This document shows, one piece after another, positions 36,516 to 48,065 of a DNA stretch of 64,000 nucleotides. How positions within the stretch are numbered: position 1 is the first letter of the stretch; each line of letters starts with the position of its first letter. The notes below the pieces were generated by a model, which had not been told where the DNA came from, did not search any database, and saw only the letters and a program-made list of their open reading frames with translations. The translations under genes and the position numbers were made by a program. This DNA comes from Sphagnum magellanicum. Its lineage: Eukaryota; Streptophyta; Sphagnopsida; Sphagnales; Sphagnaceae. The DNA lies in assembly GCA_021904315.1 (NCBI GenBank), contig CM038916.1:3286001-3350000 (forward strand), written 5' to 3'.

Positions 36516-36614
36516 CTAATTCTCACACAAGTTAAATCAATGGTGTTCAGTAATTCCACTAAAGTCTAAGACCCTCAAACATCCTGGGCGCTGAACATTT
36601 CATTCACATATTAC

Positions 36615-36751
36615 CTGAACGTGCTTGCCATGATCCTCCCGTTCACGAAATAGCTTTCGATCGCCTTTTCCCCCGCAACTCGCATCCACCTCCTCTGACT
36701 TCATGTTCAAGGTGCTCCAAGCCGCGCTCAAAGCCGTGTGCACTTCGCAAC
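36615..36751 (-). other. Exon-like segment B (45 codons)
   Basis: Acceptor GTCTGATTAG, donor CAG/GTAATA, 137 bases, open in only one of three frames. The frame starts CEVHTALSAAW and ends FREREDHGKHVQ, with normal amino-acid mix. It is the most G+C-rich stretch of the upstream region. Function not recognised. Confidence 0.3.
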
Positions 36752-37838
36752 CTAATCAGACGTATAACATCATGTTGTAAATCAAGTTGCTACAAAAGAC
36801 AGATTATGCATACCCAAATACTAAACCTCATACAACACATAAAACTACTTGATGGTATACGCCGACGACCGACTGTCATCAAAACAAAATGAATAGTAGA
36901 GAAGCCCTCCATAGCCTAAAAAAAACAACTTCACTACTAGAAAAACTCTCCATATCCTGATAAGAACAACTTGAATGAAAACCAGCTTATCAGACACTTG
37001 TCGTGACACATTTATCCCTCCTCCTTCAAAGACAGATTGCAGCCTATTCAGTCTAGCATGCATCTTAAATCATGTCGGGCTGCGAACGGTATATTACCAG
37101 TTCCCAGTTTGCAACCTCACACTATTGACAAATCTACTAGGACACACTGGGCACAGAGCTATGAAGACATACCCCGAGGAGAAACTGGCAACAGAAGAAA
37201 TGGATATCGAATAAGCGTTCAGTATGCCGACTTAAAGAAGAACACATGAACGAAAACCTTGACACAGGAAGCGCCTATCGTCAACACTTCTACTACTCCT
37301 AGGTCGCAGTTACAACATGCAGTAATAAATCATCTGACTAGACGAGAAAATGCTATATTGCCAACACCCCTGGCTACCGAACATCACCCTACTCATAGAA
37401 CTACATAGGCATATTACCCAGGTCCTAGACGAGAGACTGGCACCCCAAAAAAAAGAAGAAAGTACTATAGTAAGCACTCCGTATTGTGGAAATACTCATT
37501 GGAATGAGAATCCCATGAAGCACTTACCGTCAACACTGAACACTCCACTCCTCCTTCAGGTGACAGGATGCAGAGCTGAAGTCCAAGGAGGAGAAGCAGA
37601 GCGCGAGGTGAGTAAAACAGAATAGACTGCCTGGCAGTGTGAATAAGTAGGAATAGATATAGTGTGCACACCCAAATCTTTGAAGCTTGGAGGAATACTA
37701 AGGTTGGGGAGTAAGAGTAGACTAGTGGAACTTCGTTGCAGAGTGCAGCAGAGTCCCTCCCTCACACTGCAGGAAAGAGAAGCAAAGAAGAGCAAAGAAG
37801 TAGAGTGAAAAGTGAGTAAGAAACCACGTCGTTTCTCC

Positions 37839-37846
37839 TATTTAAA
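37839..37846 (-). promoter_or_regulatory. TATA-like box of the NLR promoter
   Basis: Reads TTTAAATA on the minus strand, followed within 15 bases by a GACGTGG ACGT-core motif (37,824-37,830 region) and then a pyrimidine-rich stretch suited to a transcription start near 37,810. Two CCAAT boxes lie 50-130 bases upstream. Confidence 0.4.
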
Positions 37847-37860
37847 CTCTTCTCTACGCG

Positions 37861-38012
37861 CATTTCTTTAAAGAGATTTGCTGTGTGGTTTCCTTTCATT
37901 GGCAGCCGCTGCCCAGGAAAACACATTTTGCACAAGCATTTCTTCGAAGAGATTTGCTGGGTGGGTTCTTTTCATTGGCAGCCGCTTTCCGGGAAAACAC
38001 ATTTTGCACAAG
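37861..38012 (-). promoter_or_regulatory. Two tandem 76-bp promoter repeats, each with a CCAAT box
   Basis: 37,861-37,936 and 37,937-38,012 are the same 76-bp sequence with about eight differences. Each has ATTGG on the plus strand (37,898-37,902 and 37,974-37,978), i.e. CCAAT in the sense of the NLR, next to a GCGGCTG word. A duplicated proximal promoter element is the natural reading. Confidence 0.55.
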
Positions 38013-38640
38013 CAGTGGGAATTGATCATCCTTAGGGTACAGAGTGTGAATTCTATGAATTAGAGGGGCCACCTCCCAAGTTCAAATTGTTTATTTATTA
38101 TTATCATTGTTTTGCAACGAGCCAGCTTGATTGGCGTATCACCACAAAAAAAATCTGAAAGCATGGAGACTCAAAATTGAATGTTCCATTTGGAAATATT
38201 ACAGTTCTCCCCGAAATTGGACCATCTACATATGTAAAAGGAGGACAACATTTGCCAAATCATATCAGATAAAACTGAGGTGCTATTGGGAACATATTAG
38301 GGAACACAATGGGAACAAGGGAAACTTGCAGTCCCACTCCTCCCCGAAATCCAAAAGAGAAACATTGGGGCTGTTGAGTGCATGTTGTGCGTTCTCACTG
38401 GTTGCATGTTATTTTCATTTTCACCTAGGCTAAATGGCCAGGGCACAAACATACATAATTGATGCTGGTGAACTATTTTTCTTCTGCCTGCCTGGATATC
38501 CAAACATTTCTACCTTCAAAAAGAAAACTATGACCAGCTTTGGTATTTAACAAAAACCATCCCTGTTGGTCTTTGCTGCAGAGAAAGAAAATCCGACACA
38601 AGATTATCAATTTGAAATATGAAACTACTAGATTTCAACA
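38013..38640. repeat. Right border of the NLR interval; diverged B-type sequence
   Basis: From about 38,130 the order of 3,765-4,230 returns (GATTGG..ATCAC, then GAGGTGCTATTGGGAAC near 38,277, then CTCANTGGTTGCAT near 38,394), but with many more differences than the rest of B'. A closer match to B starts at about 38,640. Some 700 bases of B (about 4,300-5,000) are missing. Confidence 0.6.
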
Positions 38641-38998
38641 GTTTCATTATCTAAAGCACAACACCGCTTCTGTACCCCAATATCCGCGTCCTAGCACTTG
38701 CAAGGATGCTGTCTTCATTTCTCATTTGTATCCACGAGTAAGGATATTCAAGACTGATTTAGTACATACCCTGCAAGCTGTAAGATTGGGGAGGATGGAC
38801 CATGGACCTTCCCAGCAACTAGCCAGGTAACGTCTTTCACAATTGTCAGAAAGGGTTTGATTCCTGGTAGACTCCAGAATATTGTACACACCACTTTTGG
38901 AACCCAGTTTCCTTTCCTGGAACTGGCAGTGATTCTCTCTTTATTTACAATGCAAAAGAATTAGAAATGAATTTATTTAGACTTTTTGTAGCTGCTTT
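38640..38998. repeat. Module B', with a single 175-bp unit
   Basis: Close match to 5,010-5,180 followed by one minisatellite unit at about 38,770-38,970 and the flank that follows the array elsewhere. This is the single-unit, presumably ancestral, state of the 175-bp array. Confidence 0.8.
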
Positions 38999-40686
38999 CA
39001 TGTCCAGGCACTGGAACAGTTTCCTCCTCATCCAAGAGATATTAGCCTGATTTTGATACACTTGAGGCAGTTTTCTTGCAGGCACTTTCCATTGATTGGG
39101 GTGCATTTGGTCCTTAGAGACACACTATGATAATGACCATGATTATGCTACCAGCTACTAACAATTAGTGCAATATATTCACCAGCATAACTTTAGTAGA
39201 TTGTGGTTTCTTGATGTAGACAACAGGGGAGTGTCGCTTTTCCTGGCGAAGTTAAAATTGAGAATGCCAAAAAAACGATTTTTCAGGGGGTTTTGTAATA
39301 GTTAGAAGTTAGAATTCCAACAAAATAACCCAAAAAAAAATGCCAGATTTGTGTATTAGATTCCAGCAGGAAGCCAAAAATATAGGACATTCAAAAGTTT
39401 TTACTTTCATGTCTCTTTCAGCTTTATCGCCGAATTTGGCTGAATCCTCCAACATGTGGAAGTTGGTCTACAATCCTCACCACAAAATTGAAAAAAGGAA
39501 AGAATAAAAAGAAAAAGGAGCTAACTACAAGAGTGAGCCTCAAAAAAAGTTGAGGTATGAATTCCTTTCTTTGGGAAACAAACATGTAACTTACTTCTGG
39601 CTAAGCATGACATGGATGGAAAACCCGAGATGCCAATATGTGCTTTTATGTGCCCCTAGAAAGATGAACCTGGAGGGAGGGACTGCATGGAAAACTACAT
39701 AATCTCATCCAAGTAGGAGTTTCTTTCAAATTTCAATCAAAGGAAAACTCAACTAAAATATTGGCTGGGCCATATCAAAACATCCTCAGTGCACTATTCT
39801 GAGTCCAACCCAACTTTAGTTCACCTATCAACAAAAGATAATGTGATTCATATTACTTAGTTTGGGGGGACAATCTTGACATTTTTTGGTGATAGACATC
39901 TCTGATTGGTTTGTCACCCAAAACCAAAAAACCCACACTTGACACACTAACATAGAAATTGTTCACGTAGCCCACTAATTGGCACTAATCTAAGTGAAAA
40001 AACTGAAACTTTTGTAAAATCTCCATCCAAAAGACAATTTATATTTACACTAAGCATGCAACTCTCTGGTCTCTCCATAGAACAAGGAAGAAGAAATGAT
40101 AAGAGAACAAAGAAAAACAAAATGACATGAAAGGAAAGCAATGAATTTGCGAGAAATGCTGAGAAAATCAAAAAGCAAAAAAGAACCTCTAATTCTTTTG
40201 TACATGTGGAGCACCCATGTAAATGAAAACAATAAAACTTCTTTGAACCTTCATAACTGCTTTGCAAACTAAATCAAACCAAAAGTTCACCTCCAGGTTT
40301 CTGTCCATGTGACCAATAGAAGCACGTGAAAAGAATACAACTCTTTTAGACACTCCACAACCACCTTGCAAACAAAACCAAAACAAAAGCTTGCCTCTAT
40401 TGTTCTTTTCATGTGGCTCACCCATGTAAGCGAACAAAATAGAACTACTTTGGACCTTAACAACCACCTTGCAAACTAAATCAAAGAAAAGTGTGTTATG
40501 ACACCAAAAAGTCACCATGACCAATTTTAATAGAAAAGAAAAAACTCACTACAAACACCCCCCCCTAAAAAAAAAACCAAAACTCACATCACTTGGCCCC
40601 TTCCAAAAGAAAAAAATCCTAGGCCTCAGGTGCATGTTGCATCTCCTCATTGGCTCAACAAGAATTTGATTCTAAATTTGTTGGTC
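38999..40686. repeat. Left arm of long inverted repeat, copy 2
   Basis: Collinear with 6,252-7,985 and the inverse of 45,221-46,298. The C-rich tract is reduced here to about ten bases. No gene seen. Confidence 0.8.
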
Positions 40687-43600
40687 ATGTTTTTGTCCAC
40701 AGTAATGCTAGGGGTACTAATTGGGGTACATAGAGTATTACAATATAGAGGTGAGAGAAAGCATGTGAGCAAAGCCATACAAAATCTCTAGAATATTTTA
40801 CTTGCACTCCACATTTTATCTTGTTCTTTTTACCTTCTCTTAAGTGGTGGAGGACGGTTAGCAATAGCACAGTTGATCTGGGTTCAAATTGAAGAGTAAG
40901 AGATCCTTTTCTAAGGAAAAACAATTCCCTCCTATTCCGAAATGGTCAATTCCTGGCATTTCAAAGGAACCTGAGCAAAACTAGAGCCATAACACATCTG
41001 CATCAAATCTAGCTTTGAGGACTCGCTTTTCCAGCTCACCAAAATCAACATGCACTCCAATTTGAAGTCATTTAGAAATAACAGGTCCCAGTGGTCAATC
41101 TTCAATAAATATGATGACCAAGTTGGTTCTAATTAGCTGAGTCAACATGAGTTTGTTGAGAAAAAATAAAACCTAATACTTGTTCTACAACTTATTTACA
41201 AGTATATGTATATAGTAAATCCTAAACATTATGGATGTCAACTTGTATTTTTGTTAATTTTGTGATGTAACAAATTAAGTGGTGATGATTCATAGGAAGA
41301 TTTAGTGATTAATTTGGTTACAAGCTAAATTTGAAAGTGGTTTCTTAAAAATATTTTTGGGTACTTACTAGAATCATATACATAAATCTGACGAATTTTC
41401 TTGAATTTTGGTTGAATTCTAGCTATTGAAAATCTCAAACATCATTTTATCACTTTTAATTTTTCATGTAGCTTCTTGGCTATATGTATATCCAACAAAA
41501 AAGAAGCTAATGCATGTGTATGTAGCAATAACCAGAAGTTGGCATGATAATAATTAAGGCTCCACATGAAAATGGGCATATGTTTACTTGTTAAGTCAGA
41601 AACACATTTTGCCTTCATTGAAGTGTAATTATAACATGAAGTTACTATAGGCAATGTAGAAGCAAATGGATACCATGGTAATGTTCACTGTTTATCATGA
41701 ACCATTCTTGTCTAGTCAAACCATAAAATGTACTTGCCCAACTAATGGGTTACACACATGACCACATCACTCGAATAGGATTGCAGTGAAAGTAGAGTAT
41801 GGAATAGGCCCATTGTTGCTTGTAGTGCTGCCACACAGCTTTAGGGGTGACGGGGTACTGATGAACACCTTCTTCATACATTTCTAAAAATATTCCAACT
41901 CTTAACCTTACCCCCACATTTTACACATCCTTGGTTCGTGGTGGTCCAGAAGAAGACATTGCATGTGGACATTTTGTTGAACACTCCCCAATCCCCCTCC
42001 ATGCTCCCCACATTTCACATGTGTATCCATGAGGCTATTGCCCACAAAGCCATCAGACTCACATCAAGTTTGAACGAAGAGAATGATCTGACACTAAACA
42101 GTTCTAATGCCTTCTACCCTTTTATCCACATTTCACATGGAGCAGGAAGGTGACAACTTGGAACCAGATGTCTCTCTTGAAATACCATGATTGTTAGCGT
42201 TCTGGATTACCCCATAATTCAGATGTTCTAGAACCTTGGTTATTGTCAACAAAGACATTGGAACCCACTTGAGTGAGCTGGTCATGAACATATCTACCTC
42301 TCTTGCACTGCACAGGTGGTAGTCACCACAGCCACTATAATGATATAAATTTAGTCCATCCCTTCCTTTCCCATACATTGATACAATGCTAAAGCCTTCT
42401 GCCCTTCACCACAGTTTAACTTGTCCCTGAATGACAGTAGACCCTGAGACCACGTCTTGTGTCAATGTCCTTTTGAACATCTTGCCAAGCATTTTCGATG
42501 CTCCCACATTTGGCAGACATGTATATGTCTAGGAGACTATATAACTTGCAAAGACAGGGTAATGACACGAGTTAATCTATTGAGGTACAGATGCTCTCAT
42601 CAAGTGAGCCTAAGATGACACTAACAGTGTTGGCCAGTTCTTCCAAGTTGGCAGGGCAGGGTCTTTGTGAAATTATTTTTTATGTGCCACAAAGGGTGTC
42701 AAATAATTGGGTTTTGAAATTTCATGAGACCTACCTAGGTATTGCTTCTTTAAGCAATACCTCCATCATCAAATTCCCTGTTTTTGGTTTATTGATAATA
42801 CTTACCAGTACACATAAGTGTTGGTTTTGAAATACCCAGCCTAATACCCAAGTTATAACCACCTAGTATTATGTCAACCTGTAGGTCTTTTTAATGAAAT
42901 TTATGCCCAAAAAGAAATCTCCATATTTCATGCACTTCTCACAATTGCCAACTCACAAAAGACACCTTGAACTTGAAAGGGGAGCTGAATTTGGAACTAA
43001 ATCTGGAGAAGTGTAGCCAAAAGAAAAGTTTCAGGTCAAATGTCTAAGGATTCAAGAACTTCTTGTGATGAGACATGGAAACGTACAGGTTGGTTTTTGA
43101 TATTCATCAAAGCAAATATCTAGCTCGTAAGGAGCTTGTCAAGTCACAATATGTACCCAACAAGTACAGTCGGTGTTTGGTTTGTAACCAATTTCAAAGC
43201 CTTTAGGGGGTTGTTTATGAATAACCTACCCTTGGACTCTTGTTGATAACTGACCATTTTATCTAATGACCGACCAACACTGGACACTACCATAGCATTC
43301 AGGGCCTGGTCAAAAGGGTTGGATCATCCAAGTTCCTGTTACATTCATGGATGCAACACTTATGCATCATGCCCTTCCTTTAGCATGGCATTACAAGTGC
43401 ATATGGGCATCTCATTGAGCATGCTCTTAAGGCCCCTTTACATTTGGAGTCAAGTGTGAAAAAACTTGGGGGCAACTTTGAGGGTCTTTGGCTTGTTGTT
43501 TGGCCCAAAGTTACTAATAAATGCTCGAACATTGGCCCCAAGAGTTGCAAATTGGCTTCCCAAATCCTGTGGTATCCTTTTTTTGAGCCTTGGGGCCATA

Positions 43601-45220
43601 TAGAAGGCCATAAAGTTCAACATTTATATTAGTAAGTTGGGGCAGATTCAAAATACTTTTTCTATTTCAGCCTTGACTCCTATTGTAAGGCCCTTGGGGC
43701 TGATTTCAACTTTTGCACCAAATAGGAATGCTTGATTTGAGTTGAACATTGGCCTTGACTCCTTGTGTAAAGTGGGCCTAAATGTCCTCATTGAGCCTGC
43801 ATTTGCTATATATGGCCACTATGCTGCTACCTACATCCATATTTAACTCTTAGTTATTTAGTGTGACTAGAGTATGAATATGTGTATTCTCTTCAACTGC
43901 TCATAAAACAGCACATGAATTGGGTAGTTACACTAACCAAAGTTTACCTGCTAGGAGTCATGAAACCTTCTTGGGTTTGGTGACAAAGTTAAGCGTGGTC
44001 TTTCAGGTTGAAGCAACACCCACCAGTACACCATGAGGGATGGATGGTGCGAGAACAGGAAACAATTTTCTATGGGGGTCCTATCTCATAGCTAACCACA
44101 TTGGTTCACCTAGTTGATGTTTTTACAGTATTGCTTACCTTTTCATCCCTTGACATGGTTCTTTGCCCAGAACTTGCATTTTTATGACCGAACTAGTGGT
44201 TTTAAGGCCGGTAATTTGATATATTCAAGTTTTTGGAGAGCCAGGGTTGTATACAAGAACTAGTTCTTATTTGTTTTTTGGGAGTTGTGATTAAGAACCA
44301 TCCTGATAATTGTCAGGGCTCAATTAGTATCCACCTAACATTGCTATTGACGCATTGTTAAAGAACCACCGGTTCCAGTTCTTTGAATCAGAGAATTGTT
44401 GGTTCCAGGACTTTCAATAAACAATTCAGAATCAGAGAACCAATGCTTCCTGTTCTTTGAAAAAAATTAGGATTAAAGAACCACTAGTGCTAGTTAGTTG
44501 GAAAACTTAAAAAACTGATAGTTTTCATCATGATAGAATGAGTAATCCTATAAGCGGTTAATTGATTTTTTAATTTTTTTCGAACTGTATCTACATATCG
44601 GAACTGGTTCTTTCAGATTTTCACCAACAAATGATTATGAATCCTAAGTACCACACTAATAACCCACTAGGGGTCTGTTCTTATTTCTAATAACCACCCA
44701 ACACTCCTGTTAACAGCTATATTTACCTCCTAATCACCTACTTGCTCCTACCTATATCAGCATTGTGATAACGTTTGATCCTGTGTGCATTGGTGGTGAA
44801 TTAGACTCAACTTTGGGTGTTTTACAAGGTTTCATCCAAGTTGGGGACGTAGTCTGCAGAAAATGAAGATAGCTACAGGGTCACATAGGTCCCCCAGCAT
44901 AGTGGACATGAATCCGTGTCATTTAGGACATGGGTCTACTTCGAGAAATCCACAACTTTGGCCAAAAAAACTTCCAAAAAAAACTTTGTACAATTCACAC
45001 CGGATTTTTTTTTGTTTCAACACAGTGTGGAAATTCTTCCAAAAAAGAACATTACTTGTAACCAGGGTTTTTTTTTAAAAAATTTGTGGTTTTGAAAGTT
45101 TGGCAAATTTTTCCAAAATTTTAGCAATTTTTTTCCAATTAACACTTTGAAAAAAATGTTTTCAAAACTTTCCAAATAAATTGCCACCATAGTGTGAGAA
45201 TTCACCCAAAAAATTTATAT
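40687..45220. repeat. Spacer of long inverted repeat, copy 2
   Basis: Collinear with 7,986-11,986 except for about 650 bases at 42,230-42,885 in place of about 90 bases of copy 1. That extra stretch partly repeats the order of 41,940-42,130 in diverged form (CTCCCACATTT, ACATGTATAT, AGGAGACTAT), so it may be an older local duplication lost from copy 1. No gene seen. Confidence 0.75.
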
Positions 45221-46298
45221 GGCAGCCAACAAATTTAAGAACCAAATCCCTCTCCCTTAATGAGGAGATGCAGCATGCACTCCAGAGGTCTAGAATTTTT
45301 TTCTTTTGGAAGGGGGTGGGGGATGTGAGTTTTCTCTTCTTTATTTTGAGTAAGGGGGTTTGTGAGTGTTTTCCTTTTTATTTTGGGTCATGGGTGGCAT
45401 TTCGTGTCATGACACACGTTTGTTTTGCTTTAGTTTGCAAGCTGGATGTGAAGATCCACAGTAGTTTTGTTCTTTTCAGTTACATGGGTGAATCCAATGG
45501 ACAGAACACTAGAGGCAAACTTTTGTTTTTGATTTAGTTTGCAAGGTAGTTGTGGAGGTCCAAAAGGAGTTTTCTTGGTTCACCATGTGGACAGAAAACT
45601 AAAGGGAATTTTTTGTTTTGGTTTAGTTTGCAAAGTGGTTCTGGAGGTCCAAAGAAGTTCTATTCTTTTCACTTACATCATGGGTATGTGACATGTACCG
45701 AAAACTAGAGATTTTTTTTGCTTTCTAATTAAATTAACCTTTTTCATGAATTCATTCCTTTCTTATCATGTCATTTTGTTTTTTTTGTTCTCTTATCATT
45801 TCTTCCTTGTGTTATGGAGAGATAAAAAGTTTCAGAAAGTTTGAGTTTTTTCACTTAGATCAGTGCCAATTAGTGACCTATGTGAACAATTTCTAGATTA
45901 GGAGTGTGTCAATGTGTCGACGGTGAAATTTCTTGTTTTGGGGGATGAACCAATCAGAGAGGTCTATCACCAAAAGGAATTTTTTTTTAAGGTTGTCCCC
46001 CCAAACTAATTAATACGAATCACACTATTTTTTTTGTTGACAGGTGAACTAAAGTTGGGTTGGACTTGAAATAGTGCATTGAGGATATTTTTGTGTGGCC
46101 CAGCCAATATTTTAGTTGAGTTTTCCTTTCATTGAAATTTGAAAGAAACTCCAACTGGACTGAGATTATGCAGTTTTCATCCCAGTCCTTCCCTCCAGGT
46201 CCATCTTTCTATGGGCACACAAAAACACATATTGACATCTCTGGCTGTCCATCCAAGTCATGCATTGCAAGAAGTAAGTTAGATGTTTGTCCTCCATA
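45221..46298. repeat. Right arm of long inverted repeat, copy 2, truncated
   Basis: Inverse of the inner two-thirds of 38,999-40,686. Homology to copy 1 breaks at GTTTGTCCTCCA (46,298, against 13,049). Confidence 0.8.
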
Positions 46299-47940
46299 AC
46301 ATACTTGGTATCCAAGTCATCTAGAACCATGTGGGGGCCTTTATATTCATCTACTAAGAGATATATTTATCTTTATGTTGAACACTTTACAATTAACAAC
46401 TATAAACATATAAGGGTGCAATCATAAAAATAGGAATCACAATAAAGTGTAAACAATGATTAATTTTTCATGTTTTAGTATCAAAAATTCTAATAATCTT
46501 GCAAGTGATTCAAAAGCATTTATAACAAATGTTTATGACATGAAAACATGAGGTACAATTGGGAATGGGCAAGTGATGACAACATTAAATAATTTCATTT
46601 GTGTAGATTATTTAATAGTGTGGTTAACATTAAATGATTCATCATGACACGATGTGTTTGTCTAGACACAAATGTAGCCTAGTGTCACATTAGGACCATG
46701 TCAACTTAAGTTAAAGCTCATATTGAACTACCCAAAGTCAGCATTGTCAAAACCGATGTGACATACCATTTTTGTGTCAATGGTTTTTTCAACATCAGTT
46801 CGGACATATCAATTTCTACATTTGATCTCAAAGCAAAAAAAAGCCAACTTTGTCACAATAAAAAAATTTAGAGTAGTTTTTCCTACTACTATTTATTAAT
46901 AACCTGTACATTTATGTTTTAATTACAACATAAACCCTAATATGTGGAAGTTCTAAAAAATAGGTTTTGTGATGTCAGAAATTGGAGAGTTTTTTAAAAA
47001 CGGTTTAACAAGATTTGGCTACATATTATGTGTGATTGTGTAAGAACATTCTACAACATTTCACTAGAAATTGTTGTTTTTTACTTTTTTTTGGCAAAAT
47101 TTGGCGATTTGAATGTTGTTCTTTCAAAATCTAACAAATTTTGACAATTCTGTAAAATGTCATTTGTATTGGAAGAAAAAAAACATTAGTGTTTATCAAA
47201 TATTGAATATATTCATAGAATATGTTCACCCCTTTATTGCTATGTGGCATATTAATCTAATTTTGAAACAAATATATAAATACCTAAGTAGTTGGATACA
47301 TAGCCATAGGTAGGTAAGTAGCTAGATAGGAATGTAAAATACTTGAAAATAGGTGAATTAATTATTTAGAATGATTATTTGAATTATGTAATAGAATTCA
47401 AACAATTATTTAGTTAGTTAATTTAGATAATTAATTATTGAAATAATTATTTTGATAATTCAAATAAAATTTAATAATCACTTGCCTGAATTTTAAGAAA
47501 ATATCATCTAAATTATTTGAATTAATTCATTCAATTGAAATAGTTACTTAGCGAATTTGGATAATTATTTGTTAAATAATTAATTATCCAATTTTTTAAT
47601 TTTCTGTATTAATTAACAAAATATTTCTTAAAATGAATTCATATGAATAAATGCTAATTCAGTTTAACTAATTAATTCACAACAATTCAGTATATTACAT
47701 ATTTCATAAGCCTTAGTAATTTTATATTTTTACTTATAAAATTTGTTTTTCTTTTAAATTGAATTTAGAGTAGACTACTTTTATTCTACTTACCATGCTT
47801 TTGCTTGGTCACATGGTTTTAAGTTGTAGGATCACATTAAGTTGCATTCATTAAATTCTTGAAGACTTTCTTTCATTTCTAAGTTAATAACCCCTTGGTG
47901 GTCACCGTGTCATATTTATAAATGTAATGCCTATTGAGGA
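46299..47940. repeat. Unit-2-specific replacement with an A-type fragment
   Basis: Replaces about 570 bases of the outer inverted-repeat arm. The part at about 47,225-47,720 follows module A (TGTGGCATATTAAT, GTAGGTAAGTA block, then AATTAATTA-type DNA), as a fourth, diverged A-type copy. The first 0.9 kb has no match elsewhere in the window. No gene seen. Confidence 0.65.
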
Positions 47941-47954
47941 AATTAGCTTGCACA

Positions 47955-48065
47955 AGTGCACAAGTGCATGTGTATGTATGGATATATATATGTTTATATG
48001 TATGTATATATGTATGTATATTTGTGTAACTGTGTATGTATGTGCATATACATGTATGTTTGTAG
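47955..48065. repeat. TATG/TGTA microsatellite, copy 2
   Basis: Counterpart of 13,630-13,715, longer and starting with a different flank (GCACAAGTGCACAAGTGC). Frames across it encode only Tyr/Met/Cys/Val strings. Confidence 0.85.

Larger units (their letters stand above)
35869..37820 (-). promoter_or_regulatory. Putative leader region of the NLR, with introns
   Basis: G+C-richer, single-copy DNA between the NLR start codon and the presumed promoter. On the minus strand it shows good splice signals: a GTAAGT donor at 37,522-37,527, a GTAAGTATT donor at about 36,242, and an acceptor ATTCGATTGTAG ending near 36,114 on this strand. A leader of several exons ending at the coding exon is a reasonable inference, but exon joins are not proven, and a separate small gene here is possible. 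Confidence 0.4.

Noticed and set aside
36845-37063. 72-codon minus-strand ATG frame
   Set aside because: The first third is protein-like but the rest is Phe/Leu/Tyr-rich and reads through a likely intron; not reported as a gene.
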